Below, piece after piece: positions 44,742 to 53,903 of a stretch of DNA of 64,000 nt; positions within the stretch are counted from its first letter, which is position 1; every line of letters starts with the position of its first letter. The notes beneath the pieces were generated by a model that saw only the letters and a list, made by a program, of their open reading frames with translations, did not search any database and was not told the DNA's origin. Location: positions 124,001 to 188,000 of the forward strand of contig NZ_JACIFY010000007.1 of the NCBI RefSeq assembly GCF_014197615.1. The letters run 5' to 3'. The stretch comes from Rhizobium esperanzae. Its GTDB lineage: Bacteria; Pseudomonadota; Alphaproteobacteria; Rhizobiales; Rhizobiaceae. The position numbers and the translations under genes are program-made.

Positions 44742-45503
44742 ATGCTACTGAATGGAAAGACCGCGGTCATTTCAGGCGCGGCGAGCAAGCGCGGCATCGG
44801 CCGTGCGACCGCACAGCTTTTCGCCGAGAATGGCGCCCGGGTTGCCATCCTCGATATTGATGCAGAAGCCGCCGGGGAAGCCGCTGCCGCCCTGCCGACC
44901 GTTAATACCGGGGCTCACATTGGCCTCCGATGCGACGTTGCCGAAAAGGACTCCTGCACGAAGGCTGCCTCCGAGGTGATCGCATCCTTCGGCGCGGTCA
45001 ACGCGCTGATCAACAACGCTGGCATTACTCAGCCCGTCTCAACGTTGGACATCACGGATGCTGATTGGCAACGGATTGTCGCCGTCAATATGACCGGCGT
45101 GCTGTTCCTGAGCCAGGCTTTCATTCCCTATATGCGCGACAATGGCGGCGGATCGATCGCCTGCATGTCTTCGGTCTCGGCGCAGCGTGGCGGCGGGATC
45201 TTCGGCGGCCCGCACTATTCCGCCGCGAAGGCAGGCGTCCTGGGCCTCGCCAAGGCGATGGCCCGCGAATTTGGGCCCGCCGGAATTCGGGTCAACTCGG
45301 TCACCCCCGGCCTTATCCAGACTGACATCACCGGGGGCAAACTCACCGATCAGATGCGCGCTGACATTATCAAAGGCATCCCATTGAGCCGACTCGGGGA
45401 CGCAGCCGACGTCGCGAACATCTACTTGTTCCTTGCCTCGGACCTGTCGGCCTATGTCACGGGTGCTGTGATCGACGTCAATGGCGGCATGCTGATCCAC
45501 TGA
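44742..45503 (+). CDS. Short-chain dehydrogenase/reductase of the carbohydrate operon
   Basis: 253 residues from the ATG after GGGAGGAG. SGAASKRGIGRATA cofactor loop, Asp in AILDID (NAD+ preference), NNAGITQPVS, Ser in CMSSVSAQRG, YSAAK, SVTPGLIQTD and a standard VDVNGGMLIH-type end. Probably oxidises a sugar or polyol, giving the lactone or ketose handled by the other enzymes. First gene of the operon with tkt, TRAP and ABC genes, about 35 bases before the next gene. Confidence 0.88.
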   Translation: MLLNGKTAVISGAASKRGIGRATAQLFAENGARVAILDIDAEAAGEAAAALPTVNTGAHIGLRCDVAEKDSCTKAASEVIASFGAVNALINNAGITQPVSTLDITDADWQRIVAVNMTGVLFLSQAFIPYMRDNGGGSIACMSSVSAQRGGGIFGGPHYSAAKAGVLGLAKAMAREFGPAGIRVNSVTPGLIQTDITGGKLTDQMRADIIKGIPLSRLGDAADVANIYLFLASDLSAYVTGAVIDVNGGMLIH

Positions 45504-45538
45504 GATCCACCGCTCGGCGACCAGGAGAACGCTCGACC

Positions 45539-46378
45539 ATGACACAGATTGGCCACAACATCAGCCTGACGGAGCGAGCCCGCCGCATCCGGCGTCACGC
45601 ACTTCGCATGGGCGAAGTCCAGGGACAGGGCTATATCGCACAGGCGCTCGGCGTCGCGGACGTGCTTGCAGTGTCGTATTTTCATGCCACGAACTATCGT
45701 CCCGAAGATCCGGAATGGGAGGGACGCGACAGGTTCCTTCTTTCCATTGGGCACTACGCCATCGCTCTCTATGCAGCTCTGATCGAGGCCAAGATCGTTC
45801 CAGAGGACGAGTTGGAAACCTACGGGATCGACGATAGCCGTCTGCCGATGTCCGGCATGTCCGCCTACACACCTGGCATGGAGATCACCGGAGGATCGCT
45901 CGGGCATGGTCTCGGCATCGCCGTCGGCATGGCTCTCGCTCTTAAGAGGAAGAAGTCGTCCTCCTTCGTCTACAACCTGTTCTCCGACGGCGAACTCGAC
46001 GAAGGGTCGACTTGGGAAGCCGCGATGTCGGCAGGATCGTTTAAACTCGACAACCTGGTCGGCATCGTTGACGTCAACCAGATGCAGGCTGACGGCCCAT
46101 CGATCGGCATACTCAATTTCGAGCCTCTTGCTCCGAAGTTCGAAGCGTTCGGGTGGTTTGTCCAGCGAGTCGATGGAAACAACATCGAGGCACTCGTGAC
46201 GGCATTCGACGCTGCTCGCAATCACGCGGAGGCCAGACCCCGTATCATCATATGCGACACGAAGATGGCGAAGGGCGTGCCGTTCCTCGAAGTACGCGAT
46301 CGGAACCACTTCCTGCGAGTGGAGCCGCACGAATGGGCGGAGGCCCTCAGGATTATAGATGCGGGAGTGGAGGCATGA
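45539..46378 (+). CDS. Transketolase-like, N-terminal (TPP-binding) subunit
   Basis: 279 residues, the thiamine-diphosphate pyrophosphate-binding half of a split transketolase. RRHALRMGEVQGQGY, GSLGHGLGIAVGMAL and LFSDGELDEGSTWEAAM, then DVNQMQADG close the Mg/TPP site. Split transketolases of this kind occur in pathways for unusual sugars such as apiose. Its stop overlaps the start of the C-terminal subunit by ATGA, so the two are made in equal amounts. Confidence 0.9.
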   Translation: MTQIGHNISLTERARRIRRHALRMGEVQGQGYIAQALGVADVLAVSYFHATNYRPEDPEWEGRDRFLLSIGHYAIALYAALIEAKIVPEDELETYGIDDSRLPMSGMSAYTPGMEITGGSLGHGLGIAVGMALALKRKKSSSFVYNLFSDGELDEGSTWEAAMSAGSFKLDNLVGIVDVNQMQADGPSIGILNFEPLAPKFEAFGWFVQRVDGNNIEALVTAFDAARNHAEARPRIIICDTKMAKGVPFLEVRDRNHFLRVEPHEWAEALRIIDAGVEA

Positions 46379-47412
46379 GACGTTCGAAGTACATTCGGCC
46401 AGCGCATCTTGAAAACGGTAGCGACAAGCCTCGCCTGACGACCTCCGCGATGATCGCGTCGATCGCCGGCCCCGATCAGCCGACCAAGCCTGCGCCCTTC
46501 GGGAATGCATTGGCGGCGCTGGCGCAACGAGACGACCGGATTGTCGGTATGTCCGCCGACCTTGCAAAGTATACGGACCTACATGTTTTCCGAGCTGCGC
46601 ATCCCGACCGCTTTTATCAGATGGGAATGGCGGAACAGCTTTTGATGATGTCGGCCGCAGGTATGGCGCGCGAAGGCTTTCAGCCATGGGTCACCACATA
46701 CGCTGTCTTCGCGTCTCGGCGAGCTTACGACTTCATCTGCCTGGCCATCGCCGAGGAGATGCTCGACGTGAAAATCGTCTGCGCTCTTCCGGGTCTGACA
46801 ACCGGCTACGGCCCGAGTCATCAGGCCACGGAAGATCTTGCGATGTTCCGTGGCATGCCAAACCTAACCATCATCGATCCCTGCGATGCCAGTGAAATAG
46901 AGCAGGCTGTTCCGGCGATTGCGGGTCATAAGGGGCCGGTCTACATGCGGCTGCTTCGCGGCAACGTGCCGTTGGTCCTAGACGAGTATGGCTACAAGTT
47001 CGAGCTTGGAAAGGCGAAGCTCATTCGGGACGGTCGGGACACTCTTATTATTTCGTCGGGCCTGATGACGATGCGTGCGCTCGAGGCTGCCAAGCAGCTC
47101 CAGAAGGACGGCGTCGACGCAGCTGTACTGCACGTCCCGACGATCAAACCTCTCGATGAGGCGGCGATCGTCGCCGAATGCCGGAAGGGTGGGCGCCTCG
47201 TGGTCGTGGCGGAGAACCACACTGTCATCGGCGGGCTCGGCGAGGCCGTCGCCGGGACGCTGATGCGCGCCGGTGTCTCACCTCCGGCTTTCCGCCAGAT
47301 CGGCTTGCCGGACCAATTCTTGGAGGCAGGCGCTTTGCCAACTCTCCACGACCAGTATGGTCTCTCGACACTCAAGGTTACAGAGGCGGTGAAAGCCTGG
47401 CTTTCGACGTGA
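46375..47412 (+). CDS. Transketolase-like, C-terminal subunit
   Basis: 345 residues. Pyrimidine-binding domain with the catalytic Glu in QMGMAEQLLMMSAAGMA and the FASRRAYDFI segment, followed by the transketolase C-terminal domain (from about residue 220; LIISSGLMTMRALEAAKQL). About 35 N-terminal residues precede the domain. Acts with the preceding subunit to transfer a two-carbon ketol unit. The donor sugar is not evident; the adjacent dehydrogenase and lactonase suggest a pentose or deoxysugar. Confidence 0.9.
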   Translation: MRRSKYIRPAHLENGSDKPRLTTSAMIASIAGPDQPTKPAPFGNALAALAQRDDRIVGMSADLAKYTDLHVFRAAHPDRFYQMGMAEQLLMMSAAGMAREGFQPWVTTYAVFASRRAYDFICLAIAEEMLDVKIVCALPGLTTGYGPSHQATEDLAMFRGMPNLTIIDPCDASEIEQAVPAIAGHKGPVYMRLLRGNVPLVLDEYGYKFELGKAKLIRDGRDTLIISSGLMTMRALEAAKQLQKDGVDAAVLHVPTIKPLDEAAIVAECRKGGRLVVVAENHTVIGGLGEAVAGTLMRAGVSPPAFRQIGLPDQFLEAGALPTLHDQYGLSTLKVTEAVKAWLST

Positions 47413-47419
47413 GAGCGAT

Positions 47420-47441
47420 GGCCGGTTGAGGAGAGCCGGCC
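47420..47441. terminator. Hairpin between transketolase and TRAP genes
   Basis: GGCCGG and CCGGCC separated by 10 bases, just after the transketolase stop. Could attenuate transcription or protect the upstream messenger rather than terminate. Confidence 0.35.
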
Positions 47442-47472
47442 GATCAAAGACAAGCTTATGATGGAGGATGAT

Positions 47473-48480
47473 ATGAGCTTTCAAGTCAACAGACGCATTT
47501 TCCTGGCGACTGCCGCCGCTGTTCTTGCAGCCCCGGCAGTCGTGCTATCCAGTCGATATGCAAGCGCGGCGGCCACGACACTGACACTCGGTCACGGAGC
47601 AGCGCCAGGTAATCCCAGAACCGTCGGGGCCGCAAAATTCGCGGAACTCGTCAAAGAGAAGACCGAGGGCCGAATCCAGATCAACGTCGCGGGTGCCGAG
47701 ACGCTCGGCAGCGATTCAGCGATGCTGACCAGCCTGCGAACCGGCGCGCTCGACTTCACCGCCAACAGCCAAGGCGCAACCTCGGCAATTGTCCCTGAGT
47801 TGAACGCGCTCGGCCTGCCATTTCTTTTCCAAAACACCGACAAGGCGATGACCGTCCTCAACGGACCGGTGGGCGCCGAACTCAACAAGCGTTTCGAATC
47901 GGTCGGCGTCGTTCCGCTAGACTGGTGGGACAACGGCATCCGCCACCTCACCAATTCGAAGCAGAAGGTGGCAGCCCCGGCCGATCTGGCCGGCATGAAG
48001 ATCCGAACGCCCGCTGACCCCATGACGATCGACATCTTCCAGGCTTTGGGAGCCGGGACCGAACAGATCGCCTTCGGCGAACTTTACATCGCGTTGCAGC
48101 AGCGTGTTGTGGACGGGCAAGAGAACCCTCTCGCCAATATCGAGAGTTCGAAGCTTCACGAAGTTAACAAGTATATCAGCCTGACAGCGCACAAGTGGGA
48201 ATCGACGCCATTCCTGATGTCGAAGATCGCTCAGGCACGGCTTGGATCCGACCTGGAAGCTGTGAAGGCGGCAGCCAAGGAAGCGGGTGATCTGCAGCGG
48301 AAGCTCTCGAACGAGAAGGCCGCCGAAGTGCTCGAAAACTTCAAGAAGAACTCCGCTGTCGAAGTCGTGGAAGTGGATCACGATGCGTTCGTGAAGGCCA
48401 CCGCCTCCGTCTCGGACACTTGGAAGAAGAAGCCCTTCGGCGATTTCGTCGCTCAGGTAGAAGCAGCAGCGAGGGGCTGA
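47473..48480 (+). CDS. dctP: TRAP transporter solute-binding protein (DctP family)
   Basis: 335 residues, periplasmic. Signal sequence NRRIFLATAAAVLAAPAVVLS with a twin-arginine-free RR start, cleaved near ASAAA. DctP-fold marks are LTLGHGAAPGNP, KIRTPADPM with the Arg that binds the ligand carboxylate, and FGELYIALQQRVVDGQENP. The family binds organic or sugar acids. The ATG at 47473 has GGAGG upstream. First of the dctPQM set. Confidence 0.92.
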   Translation: MSFQVNRRIFLATAAAVLAAPAVVLSSRYASAAATTLTLGHGAAPGNPRTVGAAKFAELVKEKTEGRIQINVAGAETLGSDSAMLTSLRTGALDFTANSQGATSAIVPELNALGLPFLFQNTDKAMTVLNGPVGAELNKRFESVGVVPLDWWDNGIRHLTNSKQKVAAPADLAGMKIRTPADPMTIDIFQALGAGTEQIAFGELYIALQQRVVDGQENPLANIESSKLHEVNKYISLTAHKWESTPFLMSKIAQARLGSDLEAVKAAAKEAGDLQRKLSNEKAAEVLENFKKNSAVEVVEVDHDAFVKATASVSDTWKKKPFGDFVAQVEAAARG

Positions 48481-48506
48481 CGCCCGTCTTACGACCTAGA
48501 GGCCTC

Positions 48507-49037
48507 ATGAACAGGTTATACTCGGCCGTCGATCTGGTCGCCGGCATCATCGTCATGTTTGCACGTTTGGTCATCATCGTCAGCGGCATCGCCCTGACAG
48601 TGGTCACTACGGCCAACGTCGTTGTTCGCTACCTATCCACAAGCGGCGGGCTTTCCTTCGCCCAGGAGCTGCCGATGCTGATGTTCCCATGGTTCATCAT
48701 AGCAGGGATTGTCATAGCCGCCCACGCCGGCGGGCATATGGCAGTCGAGTGGCTTTACGACAAGCTTGACGGCCGGGCGCGGACGGCGGCCCTGATCGTC
48801 GCAAATGGCATCAGCGTGGCAGCATTTCTCGTACTGGCGTACCAGGCAATGGTGGTGGCCGAAATCGCCGGCGCCGAACACAGCGCCGTCCTGCAGCTTC
48901 CGAACAGCATCGGGTACTATTCGCTTTCCATAGGCGCGGTTCTCGTCTCCATCGTAACCATCGCTGCGACCGGCCGCGTTCTCCGACTGGGCTGGGACCA
49001 GCGACTTGAAATCAAACCCGAGGAGATCGCACTATGA
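48507..49037 (+). CDS. dctQ: TRAP transporter small permease (DctQ family)
   Basis: 176 residues with four transmembrane helices (about 12-34, 47-66, 88-110, 130-152). LSFAQELPMLMFPWFIIAGI is the typical DctQ core. Forms the inner-membrane complex with DctM. Start at the ATG in GGCCTCATG; stop overlaps dctM by ATGA. Confidence 0.9.
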   Translation: MNRLYSAVDLVAGIIVMFARLVIIVSGIALTVVTTANVVVRYLSTSGGLSFAQELPMLMFPWFIIAGIVIAAHAGGHMAVEWLYDKLDGRARTAALIVANGISVAAFLVLAYQAMVVAEIAGAEHSAVLQLPNSIGYYSLSIGAVLVSIVTIAATGRVLRLGWDQRLEIKPEEIAL

Positions 49038-50293
49038 CCCTCGTCATGATCATTTCCTTCTGCATCCTGATGGTCCTTGCGGTTCCCGTCGGATATGGGC
49101 TCATCATCGCAGCAGGTTTAGGGGTGCTGTTTAACGGCTATGTCCCGCTTTCGGTCGTTGCCCAGCAGGTCTACGATCAAACTCAGTCCTTCCCCATGCT
49201 GGCGCTTCCATTCTTCATGCTGGCAGGGACTTTGATGCTGGGCGGTGAACTCGGCCGTCAGCTGTTGGAGCTCGCTTCTCGCGCGATGCAGCGTTGGAGG
49301 GGCGGACCTCTCTCGACCACGGTCGTGTCTTCGGTCGTGTTTGGCGGCGTTTCCGGCTCCGCCGTGGCGAATGCGAGCGCGCTGGGATCCGTCCTCATCC
49401 CCTGGCAGAAGAAGCACGGCTTTCCTCCAGCGCTTTGTGCGGCCAACAATGCGACCTCGGCGGTGATCGACGTGCTGATACCTCCGTCGATACCGATGAT
49501 CCTCTACGCGCTGATCAGTGGTGTCAGCGTGGGCGACCTCTTTATCTCGGGTATCATTCCGGGGTTGATCATGGCGGCGAGCTTCGTGTTCGTATGCTGG
49601 TATATCTCGGTAAGGCGGGGTTACGCCGCGGAGGCCGTGAAGGTCCGCAAGCGCGAGCTGGCGCGATTGGCTCTCCAGAGCCTTCCGGCGATCCTTCTGC
49701 CGATCCTGATCATCATCTTCCTTCGTTTCGGCCTTGCAACGCCTACCGAGGTCTCGGTCCTGTCGGTGGTCTATTCGCTCGTGCTCAGCATCCTTTTTTA
49801 CCGAGACCTGACCTGGAAGCGTTTCTGCGACAACATGGTCGAGGCGGGCGTCGCGACGGGCGTGGTCATGCTTGTAATCATGGGGAGCGCCGCGGTCGGC
49901 TGGGTGCTCACATTCGATCAGGCTCCGCAGCATATGGCGGAGTGGGTTTCTGCTCACATTTCCAGTCCAATTGTCATCATTTTAATGATGAACATCATCA
50001 TGCTGGTTGTTGGCATGCCGCTCGACATGCCACCCGCCATCCTCTTGCTCGGGCCGATCTTCGTCCCTCTCGCCGACTCAATCGGCCTCGACCGGGTACA
50101 ATTGGGCCTGATGATGGTGATCAATCTGGGGATCGGCCTCTACACGCCGCCGATCGGGACGACACTGTTCATCTCCTCGTCCATCGCAAAAGCCCCTCTG
50201 GGAACGACAACCAACGAGCTCTGGCCGTATTTCGGCATGGCCATGCTTCTCCTGCTGGCGGTCAGCTTCGTGCCCGCGCTGACGATCTACTGA
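49034..50293 (+). CDS. dctM: TRAP transporter large permease (DctM family)
   Basis: 419 residues, 11-12 transmembrane helices. MLALPFFMLAGTLMLGGELGR, FGGVSGSAVANASALGSVLIP and PPIGTTLFISSSIAK are DctM signatures. It carries the Na+-coupled transport path. Ends 10 bases before the sugar ABC ATPase gene, so the TRAP and ABC importers are in one transcript. Confidence 0.93.
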   Translation: MTLVMIISFCILMVLAVPVGYGLIIAAGLGVLFNGYVPLSVVAQQVYDQTQSFPMLALPFFMLAGTLMLGGELGRQLLELASRAMQRWRGGPLSTTVVSSVVFGGVSGSAVANASALGSVLIPWQKKHGFPPALCAANNATSAVIDVLIPPSIPMILYALISGVSVGDLFISGIIPGLIMAASFVFVCWYISVRRGYAAEAVKVRKRELARLALQSLPAILLPILIIIFLRFGLATPTEVSVLSVVYSLVLSILFYRDLTWKRFCDNMVEAGVATGVVMLVIMGSAAVGWVLTFDQAPQHMAEWVSAHISSPIVIILMMNIIMLVVGMPLDMPPAILLLGPIFVPLADSIGLDRVQLGLMMVINLGIGLYTPPIGTTLFISSSIAKAPLGTTTNELWPYFGMAMLLLLAVSFVPALTIY

Positions 50294-50303
50294 GGAGCAG
50301 TCG

Positions 50304-51806
50304 ATGAGTGAAACTTCAACGAACGTCATGACCGTGCGGGGACTTACAAAGTCGTATGGTGCGACGTCGGTGCTCCAGGGCGTCGAGTTCTCGGTTGCGC
50401 GTGGAGAAGTTCATGCACTGCTTGGGGGGAACGGCGCCGGGAAGTCGACGATGATCAAGATCATCACCGGCGCTGTTTCCAAGAACGATGGCGATATCCG
50501 CTTCTTCGACGAGGACGGCAGGGAGCGAAGCGAGACTGAGGGCAGGGCGAAGGTTGCTGTCGTGCACCAGGAGCTGGCGCTACTGCCCCATCTCACCGTG
50601 GCAGAAAACATTGCCTTGCCGAATCACCGGAAAGGTATGGGTCTGTTCAGACGCACGGCGGCCGCAAGAGAGGCCTTCGAGTCCCTGCGCATGATCGACC
50701 AGGGCTTCGCAGCCACCTGCTTGCACAGGCCTGTCGGGAGCCTGAGCCTTCACGAGGGCCAGATGGTCGAAATTGCCAGGGCTCTCTCATCGGGCGCGGA
50801 GTTGATCCTCCTCGACGAGCCGACGGCCAACCTAACCGCCCTCGAAACGGAAAGACTGTTTACGGTATTGCGGAAGCTGACCGGCGAAAATGGACTGTCG
50901 GTCGTGTTCGTCTCCCATCGCATGAAGGAGATCAGGCAAATCGCGAACGTCTGCACAATCATTCGTGACGGACGGACGGTCGTGGATCGGCAGGCGATAA
51001 ATGAACTGTCCGACGTCGCAATCATCGAGAAGATGGGCCAGGTGACGGCCTCCCACGCGGTCGAGCGGACGCGCCTGTCGGCGGTCACGTTCGACGCTTC
51101 TTCCGCGACGAACACGCTCACGATCCAAGAGCAAGGATTCAAACTGGAACTGCGTCCTGGCACGATTCTCGGGGTCGCCGGAGCGCCAGCCGGACCTGCG
51201 ATGCTGATTGACGGGCTGACCGGGGCGGCCCGGAGTAAAAGATGGACTGTCGCGCGCGCCGGATGGCCGGATCGCCTCCAGTCTCCCCGTCAAGCCGCTC
51301 GTCTTGGCGCCGGATATATCACCGGCGACCGGGCCCACAAGGGCGTGCTCCACAGCCTGCCCATCATCGACAACGTCATGGCGTCGCGACGGGTTGTCCG
51401 CGGTGCCGCGATCGCAGGCGGATCGGAAGGTGCCGAGTGCCTCGACCTCTTGAAAGCCCTCAAGGTGAGGGCGGCTTCGGTCTGGGATCTGCCGAACACG
51501 CTGAGCGGCGGGACGCAGCAGAAGCTCCTGATCGCTCGCTGGCTTGGCGTCCCGTCGCGGCTCCTTGTGCTGGAGGAGCCCACGCGCGGCGTCGACATCG
51601 GAACGAAGCGTGAGATCTACCAGCTCATCAGGCAGATGGCCGCCAGCGGCACTATCATCGTCTGGTGGTCGACAGAGAACGTCGAACTGCTGGAAGTATG
51701 CAGCCGGGTCGTCGCTTTCGATACCGAAGGTAGATGTGCTGGCGTCCTGGCGCAGGCCGACTTTAGCGAAGAGAAACTCGTTACATTGACTGGAATGGCA
51801 GCATGA
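50304..51806 (+). CDS. Sugar ABC transporter ATP-binding protein (RbsA/MglA type), second P-loop degenerate
   Basis: 500 residues with two nucleotide-binding domains. Domain 1 (about 10-235) has Walker A GGNGAGKST, Q-loop VVHQEL, signature LSLHEGQMVEIAR and Walker B LILLDEPTANL. Domain 2 (about 260-495) has signature LSGGTQQKLLIAR and LLVLEEPTRGVD, but where RbsA-type proteins have GLVGAGRTE it has GAPAGPAMLIDG, so it probably does not hydrolyse ATP. Energises uptake of a pentose-like sugar with the next two genes. GAGGAG precedes the ATG. Confidence 0.9.
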   Translation: MSETSTNVMTVRGLTKSYGATSVLQGVEFSVARGEVHALLGGNGAGKSTMIKIITGAVSKNDGDIRFFDEDGRERSETEGRAKVAVVHQELALLPHLTVAENIALPNHRKGMGLFRRTAAAREAFESLRMIDQGFAATCLHRPVGSLSLHEGQMVEIARALSSGAELILLDEPTANLTALETERLFTVLRKLTGENGLSVVFVSHRMKEIRQIANVCTIIRDGRTVVDRQAINELSDVAIIEKMGQVTASHAVERTRLSAVTFDASSATNTLTIQEQGFKLELRPGTILGVAGAPAGPAMLIDGLTGAARSKRWTVARAGWPDRLQSPRQAARLGAGYITGDRAHKGVLHSLPIIDNVMASRRVVRGAAIAGGSEGAECLDLLKALKVRAASVWDLPNTLSGGTQQKLLIARWLGVPSRLLVLEEPTRGVDIGTKREIYQLIRQMAASGTIIVWWSTENVELLEVCSRVVAFDTEGRCAGVLAQADFSEEKLVTLTGMAA

Positions 51807-52813
51807 CCAGGACACAGGCCCAAGTCGCTCGAACGGAAACGCCGACAGCAGACATCAAACAAAGGGAAAGCCTCTTCAGCGCCTATCGTACGGAGATCGC
51901 GATTGCGGTCGCCATCGTCCTTCTTGCACTGGCGGTTGGCTCCCAGGTTCCCCAGGCGTTGACATGGGGCAACTTCGCGAACATCACACAGGCAGGCGCG
52001 CCACTCATCATCATGTCGCTCGGTGTCCTTTTGGTCGTCGTGACCGGCGGCATCGATCTATCGGTCGGGTCGGTCTTCTCCCTCACCGGCATGGTAACAG
52101 CGCAGGCGATGGCTGGCGGTTTCGGCGGTTTCTCGTCAGGTCTCATCGGGCTCTGCGTCGGGCTCGTGTTTGGATCCGTCAACGGCTTTTTGGTGACAAT
52201 CGCAGGCCTGGCGCCTTTTGTTGTCACACTGATCACGTTCGCGGTCGCCGGATCCTTGGCGTTCATCGTAACAAATGGACGATCGATGCCGATCGGCGAT
52301 CCTGATTTCTGGCTTCTTAACAGCGGTAGCATGATACCCGGCGTTCCGAATTACATCCTGTTCTGCGTCGTTCTTCTGATCCTGATCGAGCTCTTCCTCA
52401 AGAAGATGGTTGCGGGCCGGTGGTTTTATGCGGTCGGCAGCAGTTCCACTGCGGCATACCTGCTCGGAATTCCGGTCAAGCGGACGAAGTTCATGGCTTA
52501 TGTTGCGTCATCGCTTCTGGCGTCATTTTCGGGGCTCCTGACGATCTCGTACATCCTGAACGCCGAATCCACGGCGGGATCGAGCCTTATGCTTCAGGCT
52601 ATCGCAGCGGTCGTGATCGGCGGAGCAAGCCTCTCGGGTGGCACGGGAACCGCTGTCGGCGCCGTGCTGGGAGCGCTAATGATCACGGTTATTCAGAACG
52701 GCGTCAATCTCATCGGTATCAACAGCTTTTGGCAGGGCTCCGTCACCGGTGTCGCCATTCTCATCGCGGTTCTCATCGACCGCTTTAGCAAATCGCGGCG
52801 GGGATTCGTTTGA
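51803..52813 (+). CDS. Sugar ABC transporter permease (RbsC type)
   Basis: 336 residues, 8-10 transmembrane helices. VTGGIDLSVGSVFSLTGMV, FVVTLITFAVAGSLAF, AVGSSSTAAYLLGIPV and IGGASLSGGTGTAVGAVLGA are family marks. Overlaps the ATPase gene by ATGA. Works with the ATPase upstream and the binding protein downstream. Confidence 0.92.
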   Translation: MTRTQAQVARTETPTADIKQRESLFSAYRTEIAIAVAIVLLALAVGSQVPQALTWGNFANITQAGAPLIIMSLGVLLVVVTGGIDLSVGSVFSLTGMVTAQAMAGGFGGFSSGLIGLCVGLVFGSVNGFLVTIAGLAPFVVTLITFAVAGSLAFIVTNGRSMPIGDPDFWLLNSGSMIPGVPNYILFCVVLLILIELFLKKMVAGRWFYAVGSSSTAAYLLGIPVKRTKFMAYVASSLLASFSGLLTISYILNAESTAGSSLMLQAIAAVVIGGASLSGGTGTAVGAVLGALMITVIQNGVNLIGINSFWQGSVTGVAILIAVLIDRFSKSRRGFV

Positions 52814-52856
52814 TCTTAACCCGGCATGTCGCCGGACAAGTGGAGGAGGAACGTAA

Positions 52857-53834
52857 ATGAAAAATCTCAAACAGGGGCTCAGGCTCGCTGCCGGTGTCGC
52901 CATCGCTACCCTGGCATTTTCTGCCGCAGCACAGGCTCAGGACAAGAAAACCGTGGCCTATCTCGCCCCGTCACTCGACATCTCGTACTGGCAGTGGGTC
53001 GGGTATGGTGTGAAGGAAAAGGCGAAGGAACTCGGCATGGATTATGTCGAGTACACGTCTGAAAATTCACCTGCAAAACAAATGGACAATGCTCGCACGG
53101 CGGTGACTAAGGGCGTCGACGCGATCGTGATCGGACCTGTCAGCTCGACCAGCACTCCGCCGCTTCTGGCCTATCTCAAATCACAGAACATTCCGATCGC
53201 CTTTGCCGGCATCGGCCCGCAGCCCGGCCAGACCGACTATACGTCGTCAGTCACGGCGAACAACTACGAGACCGGCAAGGCGCAGGGAGAATTTGTCTGC
53301 AAGCTGGCCAAAGACCGCGGTGGCAATCAGGTCGGCATGCTATCACTGCCCCAGGACCGCGAGAATGCCCAGAAGTATCTGAAGGGCGCGGAAGAGGCGT
53401 TCAAGACAAGCGGCTGTGATCTGGCGCAGATGCTTGAGACAAGGGGGCTTACCGTGAACGAAGCCGTCACCCAGGCCAACGACATGCTCACCGCACATCC
53501 TGATATCAAGGCGATCTACGGCATGTACGACGAAGCCGGGACGGGTGCGGCGAAGGTTCTACAAACCCGTGGATTAACGGGCAAGGTTGGCATCGCCGTT
53601 GCGGACGGCAGCCCGACCACCATCTCGCTTTTGAAATCAAATGCGATTCAGGGCATTTTCTTCCAAGAGGCTGTTGGGCAGGGAATAGATGGGACGCAGC
53701 AGGTTTTCAACGCCATCTCCGGCGCCCCCGTCAAAAAGGATCTCGCTCTCATCATGCCGCTCGTCACGGCGGATAAGGTCGACACTCCGGAAGCAAAGGC
53801 GGTCATAGCGCGCGTATTCCCGCCGGCCAACTAG
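52857..53834 (+). CDS. Sugar ABC transporter substrate-binding protein (RbsB type)
   Basis: 325 residues, periplasmic. Signal peptide [21 protein letters not shown] cleaved before QDKKT-like sequence. Periplasmic-binding-protein type [18 protein letters not shown], then [15 protein letters not shown] and [21 protein letters not shown] precedes the ATG. A stable hairpin after the stop probably ends or stabilises the transporter transcript. Confidence 0.92.
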   Translation: MKNLKQGLRLAAGVAIATLAFSAAAQAQDKKTVAYLAPSLDISYWQWVGYGVKEKAKELGMDYVEYTSENSPAKQMDNARTAVTKGVDAIVIGPVSSTSTPPLLAYLKSQNIPIAFAGIGPQPGQTDYTSSVTANNYETGKAQGEFVCKLAKDRGGNQVGMLSLPQDRENAQKYLKGAEEAFKTSGCDLAQMLETRGLTVNEAVTQANDMLTAHPDIKAIYGMYDEAGTGAAKVLQTRGLTGKVGIAVADGSPTTISLLKSNAIQGIFFQEAVGQGIDGTQQVFNAISGAPVKKDLALIMPLVTADKVDTPEAKAVIARVFPPAN

Positions 53835-53843
53835 CCCAGCCTC

Positions 53844-53870
53844 GGACGCCGGCCTTCATGTCCGGCGTCC
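53844..53870 (+). terminator. Hairpin after the ABC binding-protein gene
   Basis: GGACGCCGG and CCGGCGTCC, perfect 9-base stem with a 9-base loop, followed by AATTTA. The lactonase gene begins soon after, so this may only partly terminate. Confidence 0.6.
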
Positions 53871-53903
53871 AATTTACCGCGATAACATCCGAGGGCATAA
53901 CTT

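Noticed and set aside
49118..49957. Long minus-strand open frame inside dctM
   Set aside because: Shadow of a certain membrane-protein gene; no start signal and charged low-complexity content.
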